This document shows positions 17,078 through 26,125 of a stretch of DNA of 64,000 bases, piece after piece (within the stretch, counting starts at the first letter, position 1; each line of letters starts with the position of its first letter). A program made the position numbers and the translations under genes. Location of the stretch: assembly GCA_040414485.1 (NCBI GenBank), contig JBEDUK010000027.1:1-64000 (forward strand), in the 5' to 3' direction. The notes under the pieces are model-generated. The model saw only the letters and a list, made by a program, of their open reading frames with translations. It had not been told where the DNA came from and did no database searches. Source of the DNA: JBEDUK01 sp040414485. Its GTDB lineage: Bacteria > Actinomycetota > UBA4738.

Positions 17078-19540
17078 TCAGCTGCCGGTGACGATGTTCA
17101 CCAGGCGCGGCGGGCGCACGATCACGCGCGCAGGCTCACTCCCGTTCAGGAATGCGCGGACCTTCGGCGACCCCAGCGCCGCGCTGCGGCAGTCCTCCTC
17201 GGACGCGTCGGCGGCAACCTCCAGGCGGTCGCGCACCTTGCCGTCGACCTGCACGACCAACGTCGCCGTGTCCTCGGCCGCCAGCGCAGGATCGAACGAC
17301 GGCCACCTGGACACGTGCACCGACGTCGGCTCGGCGAAGTCGACCCGCCACAGCTCCTCCGCGGCGAACGGTGCGAACGGCGCGAGCATCTGCACCAGCG
17401 CCCGCGACGCCGCCAGTGCGCCGCCGCCGGCGTCCAGCGCCGCGCGGATCTCGTTCGTCAGGACCATCAGCTTCGAGATGGCCACGTTGAACCGGAACCG
17501 CTCCAGGTCACGGGTGACCCCCTTGACGGTCCGATGCATGAGCCGCACCAGTGACTCCGGCTGGGCGGCGCCCGATCCACGTTCGACGGCGTCACCGACG
17601 GCGGCGAACACCCGGCTCATCCAGGAGGAGACGCCCGGACGGTGGCTCATGTCCTCCTGGATCAGCGCCCAGTCGATGTCGTCGCCGAACGGGTTCGCGA
17701 ACAGGATCATCAGGCGCATCACGTCCGAGCCCCACCGCTCGATGAACGGCAGGGGCTCGACGATGTTGCCCTTCGTCTTCGACATCGACGCGCCGCCGTA
17801 GATGACCTGGCCCTGGTTCATCAGGCGCAGCATGGGCTCGGTGAACCCCACCATGCCCATGTCGTAGAGCACCTTCGTGAAGAACCGGCAGTACATCAGG
17901 TGCAGGATCGCGTGCTCGACGCCGCCGATGTACTGCTCCGCCGGCATCCACCGGTCCACGTCCTCGCGACGGAACGGTCCGTCCTCATAGCCGGGCGAGC
18001 AGTACCGGAAGAAGTACCAGGACGAGTCGACGAACGTGTCCAGCGTGTCCGTGTCCCGCTGGGCCTCGCCGCCGCACCGTGGGCACGCGACGAACTTCCA
18101 CGATGGGTGCCGGGCCAGGGGCGACTCGCCGCCCGGCTGGAAGTCGACGTCCTCGGGCAGCCGGACGGGCAGTTCCTCGTCCGGGACCGGGACCTCGCCG
18201 CACGCCGGGCAATGCACGATGGGGATCGGAGGGCCCCAATAGCGCTGCCGACTGATCAGCCAGTCATGCAGGCGGAAGGTGACGGCGGGACGGCCGTAGC
18301 CCTGCTCGGGTTCGGCCAGCCAGTCGGCCACGCGTCCGATCGATTCGGGCGAGGGCGTTCCGTCGAACGGCCCCGAACGGATCATCACGCCCTCGTGCGG
18401 ATCGGCCGCCTCCATCTGGTCCGGGTCGGGCGGCTCCGCCCCCGAGGGGGCGATCACCACACGGATCGGCAGCCCGTGGGCCCGCGCGAATTCGAAGTCC
18501 CGCTGGTCGTGCGCCGGCACGCCCATGACCGCGCCGGTCCCGTACTCCATCAGCACGTAGGGCGCGACGAAGGCCGGCACCCGCTCGCCGTTCACGGGAT
18601 TGACGACGTGGACACCCAGCGGGACGCCCTCCCGGGTGTCTGCCGCCTCGCGGGAGGTCAGGGGGGTGTGCCGAACCTTGTCGAGCAGGGGTTCGACGTC
18701 GGCCCACGAGCCGCCCATGCTCGCCAGGTCCGGCACCATCGGATGCTCCACGGCGAAGACGAAGAACGTGACGCCCCACAGCGTGTCGGGCCGGGTCGTG
18801 AACACCGTCACCCGGTCGCCGGTCTCCTCGACGGTGAACTCGACCTCGGCACCCTCCGACCTGCCGATCCAGTGACGCTGCATGGTGATCACGCGCTCGG
18901 GCCACTCGACAAGCTCGTCCATGTCGTCCAGCAGACGCTCCGCGTAGTCGGTGACGCGGAAGAACCATTGGGTCAGGTCGCGCCGTTCGACCAGCGTGCC
19001 GCAGCGCTCGCACGCGCCGGCGATCACCTGCTCGTTCGCCAGGACCGTCATGTCCTTCGGGCACCAGTTCACCGGCGCGTTCTTGCGGTACGCCAGGCCC
19101 TTCTCGAACAACCGGAGGAACAGCCATTGGGTCCAGCGGTAGTACTCGGGGTCGCACGTGCGCACGACGCGCGTCCAGTCGAACGACATGCCCATGCGCT
19201 TGAACGACGCGGCCTGCTGCTCGATGTTCGCGTAGGTCCATTCCTTCGGGTCGACCCCGCGCTTGATCGCCGCGTTCTCGGCGTTCAGGCCGAACGCGTC
19301 CCAGCCGATCGGGTGCAACACGTTGAAGCCCCGCATCCAGTGGAACCGCGCGATGACGTCGCCGCCGGAGAACGCCTCGGCGTGCCCCATGTGCAGATCG
19401 CCCGAGGGGTACGGGAACATGTCGAGCGAGTAGTACGTGGGCCTCGGATCGTCCGGGTCGTCGGAGGCCCGATACAGGTCCTCCTCCTGCCAGACCCCCT
19501 GCCACTTCGTCTCGAAGTCCTGCGGCTGGTAGCGGCGCAT
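17078..19540 (-). CDS. leuS: Leucyl-tRNA synthetase
   Basis: This class I aminoacyl-tRNA synthetase charges tRNA-Leu. The 820-residue protein has the HIGH-type motif (MFPYPSGDLHMGHAEAF, about 43-59), the CP1 editing domain with TRPDTLWGVTFFV, and the KMSKS-type motif MSKTKGN. The anticodon-binding and C-terminal domains end in the FLNGSEPARVIVRPPR region. The start is ATG 19540 (MRRYQPQDFETKWQ). The frame stays open far upstream but has no synthetase-like content there. A TACCAT box 9 nt before the ATG suggests a near-leaderless transcript. Confidence 0.97.
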   Translation of the reverse strand: MRRYQPQDFETKWQGVWQEEDLYRASDDPDDPRPTYYSLDMFPYPSGDLHMGHAEAFSGGDVIARFHWMRGFNVLHPIGWDAFGLNAENAAIKRGVDPKEWTYANIEQQAASFKRMGMSFDWTRVVRTCDPEYYRWTQWLFLRLFEKGLAYRKNAPVNWCPKDMTVLANEQVIAGACERCGTLVERRDLTQWFFRVTDYAERLLDDMDELVEWPERVITMQRHWIGRSEGAEVEFTVEETGDRVTVFTTRPDTLWGVTFFVFAVEHPMVPDLASMGGSWADVEPLLDKVRHTPLTSREAADTREGVPLGVHVVNPVNGERVPAFVAPYVLMEYGTGAVMGVPAHDQRDFEFARAHGLPIRVVIAPSGAEPPDPDQMEAADPHEGVMIRSGPFDGTPSPESIGRVADWLAEPEQGYGRPAVTFRLHDWLISRQRYWGPPIPIVHCPACGEVPVPDEELPVRLPEDVDFQPGGESPLARHPSWKFVACPRCGGEAQRDTDTLDTFVDSSWYFFRYCSPGYEDGPFRREDVDRWMPAEQYIGGVEHAILHLMYCRFFTKVLYDMGMVGFTEPMLRLMNQGQVIYGGASMSKTKGNIVEPLPFIERWGSDVMRLMILFANPFGDDIDWALIQEDMSHRPGVSSWMSRVFAAVGDAVERGSGAAQPESLVRLMHRTVKGVTRDLERFRFNVAISKLMVLTNEIRAALDAGGGALAASRALVQMLAPFAPFAAEELWRVDFAEPTSVHVSRWPSFDPALAAEDTATLVVQVDGKVRDRLEVAADASEEDCRSAALGSPKVRAFLNGSEPARVIVRPPRLVNIVTGS

Positions 19541-19549
19541 GGTCGCACG

Positions 19550-19555
19550 ATGGTA
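19550..19555 (-). promoter_or_regulatory. -10 box for leuS
   Basis: TACCAT on the minus strand ends 9 nt before the leuS ATG, giving a predicted leader of about three nucleotides. Confidence 0.4.
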
Positions 19556-19658
19556 GCGGGTCGCTCGCGCGCGCTGCGGTTCGTGCCGCGGAGTTCGAGA
19601 GCGACGCCCGGCCCAGACCGCAATGAGCAGTTTGATAGACGAAAAGGAGCTGGAACTC

Positions 19659-19687
19659 TTACCTTTTTCGGCACCGTGCTCTACAGT
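19659..19687 (+). promoter_or_regulatory. Candidate promoter of the delta-60 repeat gene
   Basis: TTACCT, a 17-bp spacer and TACAGT (19682-19687) lie in an unusually AT-rich patch. Transcription would start near 19694, leaving a short leader with AGGGAGG at 19712, about 7 nt before the ATG. Confidence 0.4.
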
Positions 19688-19724
19688 CGGGCGTTCCTCG
19701 CCAGCGACTGAAGGGAGGCATCCG

Positions 19725-21029
19725 ATGGCCACGTCCGATGCCGGAGGCTCGCGCCGCCTGCTCGCCCTGCTTCCGCTCCTCCTCGCGGCACTGACGGTGG
19801 CCGCCATCGCCACGCCCGCGTACGCGGCGCCGGGCGACCTCGACCCGTCGTTCGGCAACAGCGGAAAGGTCAAGACGTCGTTCACGCCCGGCTGGGACAG
19901 CGGGTTCGGCGTGGCGATCCAGAAGGACGGCAAGATTCTCGTGGCGGGCCAGACCGATGGCGACACGTTCGCCGTGGCGCGATATCTGAGCAACGGAAAC
20001 CTGGATTCGGCATTCGGCAACGGAGGCCTCAGGACGGTGGCCGGCGTCGGCTCCGGCGACGCCGTGTATGCCACCGCGGTCGCGCTGCAGGGCGACGGCA
20101 AGATCCTGGTCGCGGGGCAGGGAGACGCAGGTGCAGTGCTGGTCCGACTGGAATCGAACGGCACGCTGGACGGCGGGTTCGGCAGCGGAGGCATCGCCTC
20201 GGCCGCGTTCCTCGAACACGGAGCGGGCGCGAACAGCGTCGCCGCGCAGAGCAACGGACGGATCGTGATCGCCGGCTACACCTACAACCAGGCACGGAAG
20301 GAATACTTCGCGATCGCCCGGTTCACCAGTTCCGGCCATCTGGACACCAGCTTCAGCTCGAACGGGATGCAGAGCATCGGATTCGCCTCGGGGGACTCCT
20401 GGGCCGGTTCCGTGCTGATCCAGCCGAGCGATCAGAAGGTCGTCGCGATCGGAACGGTGGAGAACACGGCGAAGGGAACCGCCGCCATCGGCATCCTGAG
20501 ACTGAACACGGACGGCACGCTCGACCCGACCTTCAGCGGGAACGGCGCGGGAATCTACTCGGACGGCAGCGGCTTCGGCGAGGCCGGCGCGCTCACGAGC
20601 GGCGGGAGCATCATCGCCGCGGGATGGGGGGTCGTGAACGGCAACAGCGACTTCGCACTCATCGAAGTCGGGCCGCTCGGGAATCTGAACGGGAACTTCG
20701 GCACCGGTGGCAAGGTCTTGACGGACTTCGGCACCGACTACGACTACGGCAGCGCCGTCGCCCTGTCGTCCGACGGCAAGATCGTCGTGGCCGGCTCCAC
20801 GTATCCGAGCAAGAAGCACTCCTACGACTTCGCGCTGGCCCGCTACCAGTCGAACGGCGCCCTCGACAAGACATTCGGCACGAAGGGTCGGGTCGTCACC
20901 TCGTTCGGCGCCGACGACTCCGGCAACGGCGTCGCGATCCAGAGCGACGGCAAGATCGTCGTTGCCGGGAACACTCAGAAGGACTCCAAGCACACGGCGA
21001 AGTTCGCGATCGCCCGGTACCTCGCCTGA
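19725..21029 (+). CDS. Secreted delta-60 repeat protein
   Basis: The 434-residue product starts at ATG 19725 behind AAGGGAGG. A signal peptide (LLALLPLLLAALTVAAIATPAYA) ends near residue 37. The rest is about seven tandem repeats of roughly 50 residues with the pattern FGxxGxV...(Q/S)xDGKI(V/L)VAG...FAxARY...NGxLDxxFG, the signature of delta-60 repeats expected to fold as a beta-propeller. Secreted proteins of this type are found in several bacterial phyla; their function is unknown. No membrane anchor or cell-wall signal is visible. It is isolated between leuS (divergent) and dagK (convergent). Confidence 0.85.
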   Translation: MATSDAGGSRRLLALLPLLLAALTVAAIATPAYAAPGDLDPSFGNSGKVKTSFTPGWDSGFGVAIQKDGKILVAGQTDGDTFAVARYLSNGNLDSAFGNGGLRTVAGVGSGDAVYATAVALQGDGKILVAGQGDAGAVLVRLESNGTLDGGFGSGGIASAAFLEHGAGANSVAAQSNGRIVIAGYTYNQARKEYFAIARFTSSGHLDTSFSSNGMQSIGFASGDSWAGSVLIQPSDQKVVAIGTVENTAKGTAAIGILRLNTDGTLDPTFSGNGAGIYSDGSGFGEAGALTSGGSIIAAGWGVVNGNSDFALIEVGPLGNLNGNFGTGGKVLTDFGTDYDYGSAVALSSDGKIVVAGSTYPSKKHSYDFALARYQSNGALDKTFGTKGRVVTSFGADDSGNGVAIQSDGKIVVAGNTQKDSKHTAKFAIARYLA

Positions 21030-21063
21030 CGGCGCATCCGAGCCACTTCCGGCAGACGTTCGG

Positions 21064-21993
21064 TCAGACCTTCAGGAGCAGCGGCGCCGGGATCACTTCG
21101 AACGCCGCTGGCGTGGTTCCGAGCAACTCGCCGTCGGCCTCGATCGGCAGCGCCGGTTCGGCTTCGATCCCGACCCGCGCGGCGGACAGCTCGACGATGT
21201 CGGCGTCGGGGAGGTGCGTGCCCCGGTACACCTTCGGCGTGAACGTGAACGACTGGGACTTCGGACCCTTGAACGCCAGCACCTCGAACTCCCCGTCGTC
21301 CGGTACCGACTTCGGCGACACCTGCATCCCGCCGCCGAAGTACCGGCAGTTCGCCACGACCACGTTGTGGACGCGGCCGCCGAACGCACGACCGTCGACC
21401 TCCAGCCGGATCCGGGCGGGACGGAATCCGGGGAGCACCATCCAGAGCGCCGCCAGGTAGCGCGAACGCCCCGCCGACCGCGGGAGGCGAGCCGCGCGGT
21501 CGACCACCGCAGCGCCGATCCCGGCCTCCGCGATGTTCGCGAAGAACGCCGTCGCCGGTTCATCCGCCGAATGGTCAACATACGTTACTTTCCCGATGTC
21601 GAGCGGCCTGGTCGCCTCGCCGGTCAGTCGTGCGCACGCCGCCACCGAATCGCCCGGAAGGTCGAAGGTCCGAACGAAGTCAGAACCCGATCCGGCCGCG
21701 ATCACGCCCAGGACGGCGCCCTCCCGGCGTGGCCGCCCGTCGGGCGTCAGCATGCCGTTCACCACCTCGTGAATGGTCCCGTCGCCGCCGACGGCGACGA
21801 TGAACCGCCCGCCCGCCTCCATCGCGGCCCGCGCCGCCCTCGTCGCGTCGCCGGCGCCGCGCGTGACGGCCATCCCGTAGGCCAGATCCGCGTCGCGAAG
21901 GGCGGCTTCGATCCGCGGCAATGCCGCCGCGACCCGGCCGCGGCCCGCCACCGGGTTCACGATCAGCGTCAACGGTCCGAACGAACTGGCCAT
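21064..21993 (-). CDS. Diacylglycerol kinase-like lipid kinase (DagK/YegS family)
   Basis: The 309-residue protein has the N-terminal motif LIVNPVAGRG and the nucleotide-binding motif AVGGDGTIHEVVNGM, followed by GVIAAGSGSDFVRTF. The C-terminal part has the CRYFGGGMQVSP and DGELLGTTPAAFEVIP phrases typical of DAGK_cat lipid kinases. Such enzymes phosphorylate diacylglycerol or related lipids; the exact lipid is not decidable. It starts at ATG 21993 with a GAGGGCGGGGG stretch before it. It is 22 bp downstream of the oppF-like gene and may be the last gene of that transcript. Confidence 0.88.
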   Translation of the reverse strand: MASSFGPLTLIVNPVAGRGRVAAALPRIEAALRDADLAYGMAVTRGAGDATRAARAAMEAGGRFIVAVGGDGTIHEVVNGMLTPDGRPRREGAVLGVIAAGSGSDFVRTFDLPGDSVAACARLTGEATRPLDIGKVTYVDHSADEPATAFFANIAEAGIGAAVVDRAARLPRSAGRSRYLAALWMVLPGFRPARIRLEVDGRAFGGRVHNVVVANCRYFGGGMQVSPKSVPDDGEFEVLAFKGPKSQSFTFTPKVYRGTHLPDADIVELSAARVGIEAEPALPIEADGELLGTTPAAFEVIPAPLLLKV

Positions 21994-22015
21994 CCCCCGC
22001 CCTCCGCGGCGGACT

Positions 22016-23056
22016 CTAGACGAGGATGCAGGCGGCCTCGTGCCCCGGCGCGGCGCCCTCGGGCACGTGCAACGCGGGGTCGATGCTCGGGCACCGCTCC
22101 ACCGCCACCGGGCATCTCGGGTGGAACCGGCAGCCCGACGGGATGCGGACCGCGTTCGGCGTCTCGCCTCGGAGGATCTCCGGCCGCGACCGGTCCCGCG
22201 GATCGCGCTTCGGCACCACCGAGAGCAGGGCACGCGTGTACGGATGCCGCGGGCTTCGAACGACCTCCTGCGCCGGACCCTCCTCGACGATCCGGCCCAG
22301 GTACATCACCGCGATCCGGTCGGCGAAGTGCGCCGCCGTGGACAGGTCGTGGGTGATCATCAGGATTCCCATACCGCCGGTTCGGCGCAGACCGTCGAGC
22401 AGGCCGAGGATCTCCGCGCGGACCGAGACGTCGAGCATCGAGACCGGCTCGTCGGCCACCAGCAGCTGCGGCTCCAGCACGAGCGCTGCGGCGATCGCCA
22501 CGCGCTGCCGCTGGCCGCCGGACAGTTCGTGCGGGAACCGGTCGACGAACAGATCGGCGGGCGCGAGGCCGGCCCGCTCGAGCGCCTCCACGACGCGCAG
22601 CCGCCGTTCGTTCGCGGAGCCGAGCCCGTGGACCAGCAGCGGCTCCTCGACCGTCTGCAGCACGCGGAACCTCGGATCGAGCGAGTCGTAGGGGTCCTGG
22701 TAGATCAGCTGCATCGAACGCCGCAGCGGCCGGAGGTCGGCGGCTCGAAGGCCGGTCACCTCGCGCCCCTGGAACCGGATCACACCCGAATCTGGTTCGA
22801 CCAGCCGCATGACCGCCTGCGCCGTGGTCGTCTTTCCGCAGCCGGACTCTCCGACCAGCGCCACCATCTCGCCGGCGCGGAGCGAGAACGACACACCGTC
22901 CACCGCGCGAGCCATCAGGCGCGGCGCCCGCCTGGCGGCGCCGACGATCCCTCGGGGGATCGGGTACGTGACGACCAGGTCCTCGACCTCGAGCAGCGGT
23001 GCCGGCCCGGCGTCGGCGGGCCGGCCGCCCGACTCGAGCGCGTCCCGAACGCTCAC
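22016..23056 (-). CDS. Oligopeptide/dipeptide ABC transporter ATP-binding protein (OppF-like)
   Basis: The 346-residue ATPase has Walker A GESGCGKTT, Q-loop LIYQDPYDSLDPRF, signature LSGGQRQRVAIA, Walker B LLVADEPVSMLD and the H-loop MITHD. The C-terminal oligo_HPY extension follows (FHPRCPVAVERCPS). The start GTG 23056 overlaps the oppD stop by 4 bp (GTGA). It is the second ATPase of a complete oppABCDF-type importer. Substrate class is peptides or similar compounds; ATPases of this family do not reveal specificity. Confidence 0.92.
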   Translation of the reverse strand: MSVRDALESGGRPADAGPAPLLEVEDLVVTYPIPRGIVGAARRAPRLMARAVDGVSFSLRAGEMVALVGESGCGKTTTAQAVMRLVEPDSGVIRFQGREVTGLRAADLRPLRRSMQLIYQDPYDSLDPRFRVLQTVEEPLLVHGLGSANERRLRVVEALERAGLAPADLFVDRFPHELSGGQRQRVAIAAALVLEPQLLVADEPVSMLDVSVRAEILGLLDGLRRTGGMGILMITHDLSTAAHFADRIAVMYLGRIVEEGPAQEVVRSPRHPYTRALLSVVPKRDPRDRSRPEILRGETPNAVRIPSGCRFHPRCPVAVERCPSIDPALHVPEGAAPGHEAACILV

Positions 23057-24030
23057 GAGGCGCTCCGGACCGATGGATCGTTCAGATGACAGCGGGCGAG
23101 GTGCGCCGGCCCGACCGCGAGGGTCTCCGGCGTCACGACCCGGCACGGGTCGAAGGCGGAGTCGCACCGGGGGGCGAACGGGCACCCGACGATCTCGCGG
23201 TCAAGGCGCGGAGGCGTGCCCGGGATCGAAACCACGTCGCCCCGCCCGTACAGGTCGGGCGCCGCCCCGAAGAGCATCCGCGTGTACGGATGACGGGGAT
23301 CGTGAAAGAGCGTCTCCATCGCACCCGCCTCGGCGACCGTGCCGGCGTACATCACGGCGGCCCGTTCGCAGACCTGGGCCACGATCAGCAGGTCGTGGGT
23401 GACCAACAGCAGCGACAGGTCGAGCTCGGCCGTCAATCCGACGAGCAGTTCCAGCACCTGTGCCTGGATCATCACGTCGAGCGCGGTGGTCGGTTCGTCC
23501 GCGAGCAGCACCTTCGGGTTGCACGCGAGCGCCATCGCGATGGCCGCGCGCTGCCGCATGCCGCCGGAGAACTCGTGCGGATACGAGCGCGCCCGCGCCG
23601 CCGGGATGCCGACCAGTTCCAGGAGCTCGCGGGCACGGCGTTCGGCTGCCTTGCCTTCGGCAACCTCGTGCAGCTCCATCGGCTCGACGATCTGGTCCAC
23701 GATGCGCCGGACGGGATTGAACGCGTTCATGGCGCCCTGGAACACCATGGCCACGTCGCGCCACCGGTGCTGTCGCATGCTCTCCTCGCCGCCGGCGAGG
23801 ATCTCCCGGCCGCCCAGGACGATGCTTCCTGCGACCGACGCCGATGGGGGCAGGAGGCCCATGAGGGCGAGGATCGCCGTCGTCTTTCCGCACCCCGATT
23901 CCCCGATCAGGCCCATCCGTTCGCCCGCGCCGAGGTCGAACCCGATCCCCTGAACCGCGTGGAGCGAACGGCCACCCTGAAGGTCGAACCACACGTGCAG
24001 GTCGCGGACCTGGAGGTACGGCTCGATCAA
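23053..24030 (-). CDS. Oligopeptide/dipeptide ABC transporter ATP-binding protein (OppD-like)
   Basis: The 325-residue ATPase has Walker A GESGCGKTT, Q-loop MVFQGAMNAFNPV, signature FSGGMRQRAAIA, Walker B LLADEPTTALD and LLVTHDLLIV. The C-terminal oligo_HPY domain includes CPFAPRCDSAFDPC. The best start is TTG 24030, whose TTGA overlaps the oppC stop by 4 bp and which lies six residues before the conserved QVRDLHVWF. A longer open frame upstream overlies oppC and is not coding. Confidence 0.92.
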   Translation of the reverse strand: MIEPYLQVRDLHVWFDLQGGRSLHAVQGIGFDLGAGERMGLIGESGCGKTTAILALMGLLPPSASVAGSIVLGGREILAGGEESMRQHRWRDVAMVFQGAMNAFNPVRRIVDQIVEPMELHEVAEGKAAERRARELLELVGIPAARARSYPHEFSGGMRQRAAIAMALACNPKVLLADEPTTALDVMIQAQVLELLVGLTAELDLSLLLVTHDLLIVAQVCERAAVMYAGTVAEAGAMETLFHDPRHPYTRMLFGAAPDLYGRGDVVSIPGTPPRLDREIVGCPFAPRCDSAFDPCRVVTPETLAVGPAHLARCHLNDPSVRSAS

Positions 24031-25070
24031 GGCGCCGCCTTCTCGCGCTTCGACCCCTTCGACCCCTTCGACGCCTTCGACGCCTCGGCGTGAATCGCAG
24101 CGTCCCTGGCGGCGCGGTCTCCAAGCGGCGCCGGCAGGACCCGGAACCGGCGCACCGAAACGTGCCCGACGCGCAGCCGTGGGTTCAGCGCATCCTCCAT
24201 CGACTGCCCGAGCATCGTGCAGGCCAGCACCACGAGCGCCACGCACACGCCCGGCGGGACGATCGCCCACCAGGCGCCGTTCAGGACGGCGTCGCCCCTG
24301 AACGCGTTCTCGATCAGCTTGCCCCATGAGATGAGGCTCGGGTCGCCCAGGCCGAGGAACGTGATGTACGTCTCGGCGAAGATCGCGATCGCCACCATCA
24401 GGACCGTGTTGGCGATGATGAGCGGCGTCACCTGCGGGAGGATGTGGCGCCAGATCAGCCGGTTGTTCCCGGCCCCCACCGCGCGCACCCGTTTGACGTA
24501 CGTTCGCTCCCGGACGCTCTTGGCCTGCGCGCGAACCAGCCGGGCGGTGCTCGTCCAGTAGATGATCCCGATGATCAGGATGATGTTTCCCAGCCGCCGC
24601 CCGAACAGGGCGGCGATCACGATCATCAGCGGGATGTCGGGGATCACCAGCACGTAGTCGGTGATCCGCATCAGCACGTTGTCGGTCCGGCCGCCGAAGA
24701 AGCCCGAGGCCAGGCCCACCGTGCCGCCGATGATCATCGCCACGAAGGCCGCCGCGAACCCGACGATCAACGAGACGCGCGACCCGGCGATGATCAGCGA
24801 GAGCATGTCGGCGCCCGAGTCGTCGGTACCGAGCCAATGGGCCGCCGAGGGCGGCTCGAACACCGCGCCGGTCTTCGCCCGCGGGTCGTACGGCTCGAGC
24901 CACGGCGCGAAGATGGCGATGAGGACGAACGCGACCAGGACGCAGAGCCCCACGATGGTGGCCGGCTTCCGCAGCGCGGGCGAACGAAGGAACCGGAACC
25001 GCGACCGGGTCGTCACGGTCTCGTGAAGCGCCGCGTCCTCCGCGAGCGCGGTGGGAGGGGTCCCGCTCAC
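24027..25070 (-). CDS. Oligopeptide/dipeptide ABC transporter permease (OppC-like)
   Basis: The 347-residue permease starts at GTG 25070 behind GGGGGG. It has an N-terminal helix (TIVGLCVLVAFVLIAIFAPWL), the OppC-N phrase HWLGTDDSGADMLS and about five more helices. The binding-protein-dependent transport signature is YVKRVRAVGAGNNRLIWRHI. The last residues are Lys/Ser-rich (KASKGSKGSKREK), encoded by four tandem 9-bp repeats, an unusual tail for this family. It is coupled to oppD. Confidence 0.92.
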   Translation of the reverse strand: MSGTPPTALAEDAALHETVTTRSRFRFLRSPALRKPATIVGLCVLVAFVLIAIFAPWLEPYDPRAKTGAVFEPPSAAHWLGTDDSGADMLSLIIAGSRVSLIVGFAAAFVAMIIGGTVGLASGFFGGRTDNVLMRITDYVLVIPDIPLMIVIAALFGRRLGNIILIIGIIYWTSTARLVRAQAKSVRERTYVKRVRAVGAGNNRLIWRHILPQVTPLIIANTVLMVAIAIFAETYITFLGLGDPSLISWGKLIENAFRGDAVLNGAWWAIVPPGVCVALVVLACTMLGQSMEDALNPRLRVGHVSVRRFRVLPAPLGDRAARDAAIHAEASKASKGSKGSKREKAAP

Positions 25071-25098
25071 GGGTTCACCCCCCGGCTCGTCGCGCGGT

Positions 25099-26073
25099 TC
25101 ATTCCTCCACCACCCGCGGGTCGAGCTTCACGTAGAGCAGGTCCGCGATCAGGTTGAAGAAGATCACCGACAGGGTGAGCAGCAGGAAGATCGCCTGGAG
25201 CGTCGGCCAGTCACGCTGATCGATCGCCTCCACGGTGGCCAGCCCGATCCCCGGATACGAGAACACGTACTCGATCGTGATGGCCCCGCCGATGATGAAG
25301 CCGAGCGAGAGCGCCACCAGCGTCACGATCGGCAGGAGCGCGTTTCGGAACCCATGGGTGCGCACGATGGTGAGCGTCTTCAGACCCTTGGCGCGCGCCG
25401 TGAGGATGTAGTCCTCACCGAGCGTCTCGAGCATCGCCGAGCGAACGATCAGCGCGTATTCGCCGTACAGCACCAGCCCGAGCGTCAGCGCGGGCAGCAC
25501 CATGTGCTTGAGGCGGTCGGCCGCGACGGTGGCGAACGACGGCGTGGTCAGCACGCCGAGCGTCGGGTCCTTGATCCCGGAGGTGGGGAGCCCCACGGCG
25601 GAGGCCACGAACAGCACCATCAGCAGGCCGAGCCATTGCGTCGGCATCGAATAGAACCCCAGCGCCGTGTACAGGCCGGCCTTGTCCGTGAAGGTGTCGC
25701 GGCGCCACGCGGAGAGCACCCCGACGATGATGCCGAACACGATCGAGAACAGCGTGCCGAGGGCGATCATGGGCACGGTGTTCCAGATGTCCGGCCACAG
25801 TTCGGTCAATACCGACTGCTGCGTGCGCAGCGAGCGCCCCATGTCGCCGTGCAGCAGGTTCCCGATGTACAGCAGGTACTGCTGATACAGCGGCCTGTCC
25901 AGGCCGAGCTCACGGCGTTCGATCTCCTTGAACTGCACCGTGCACTGCCGGCATCGCAGGGCCGAGACGGCGTCGCCGGGAACGGCGCGGAACAGCACGA
26001 AGTTGAGGGTGACCGCGATGAAGACCGTGACGATCGCGAACGCGATCCGTTTGATGATGTAGTCGGCCTTCAC
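25099..26073 (-). CDS. Oligopeptide/dipeptide ABC transporter permease (OppB-like)
   Basis: The 324-residue permease has an N-terminal helix (IAFAIVTVFIAVTLNFVLF), the OppB-type periplasmic segment (ELGLDRPLYQQYLLYIGNL, HGDMGRSL) and about five further helices. The EAA-type loop is YILTARAKGLKTLTIVRTHG. Two nearby Cys residues (LRCRQC, about 40-45) are unusual in this loop and could form a disulfide. It pairs with oppC, 28 bp downstream. Confidence 0.92.
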   Translation of the reverse strand: MKADYIIKRIAFAIVTVFIAVTLNFVLFRAVPGDAVSALRCRQCTVQFKEIERRELGLDRPLYQQYLLYIGNLLHGDMGRSLRTQQSVLTELWPDIWNTVPMIALGTLFSIVFGIIVGVLSAWRRDTFTDKAGLYTALGFYSMPTQWLGLLMVLFVASAVGLPTSGIKDPTLGVLTTPSFATVAADRLKHMVLPALTLGLVLYGEYALIVRSAMLETLGEDYILTARAKGLKTLTIVRTHGFRNALLPIVTLVALSLGFIIGGAITIEYVFSYPGIGLATVEAIDQRDWPTLQAIFLLLTLSVIFFNLIADLLYVKLDPRVVEE

Positions 26074-26125
26074 CGCCCGACTCCGCTCCTCCCGTCCGGT
26101 CGGTCACCCACCCGGCCGCTCACGT

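Noticed and set aside
19541..20254. N-terminal extension of LeuS
   Set aside because: It overlies the delta-60 gene in antisense and lacks synthetase sequence; ATG 19540 starts the usual LeuS N-terminus.
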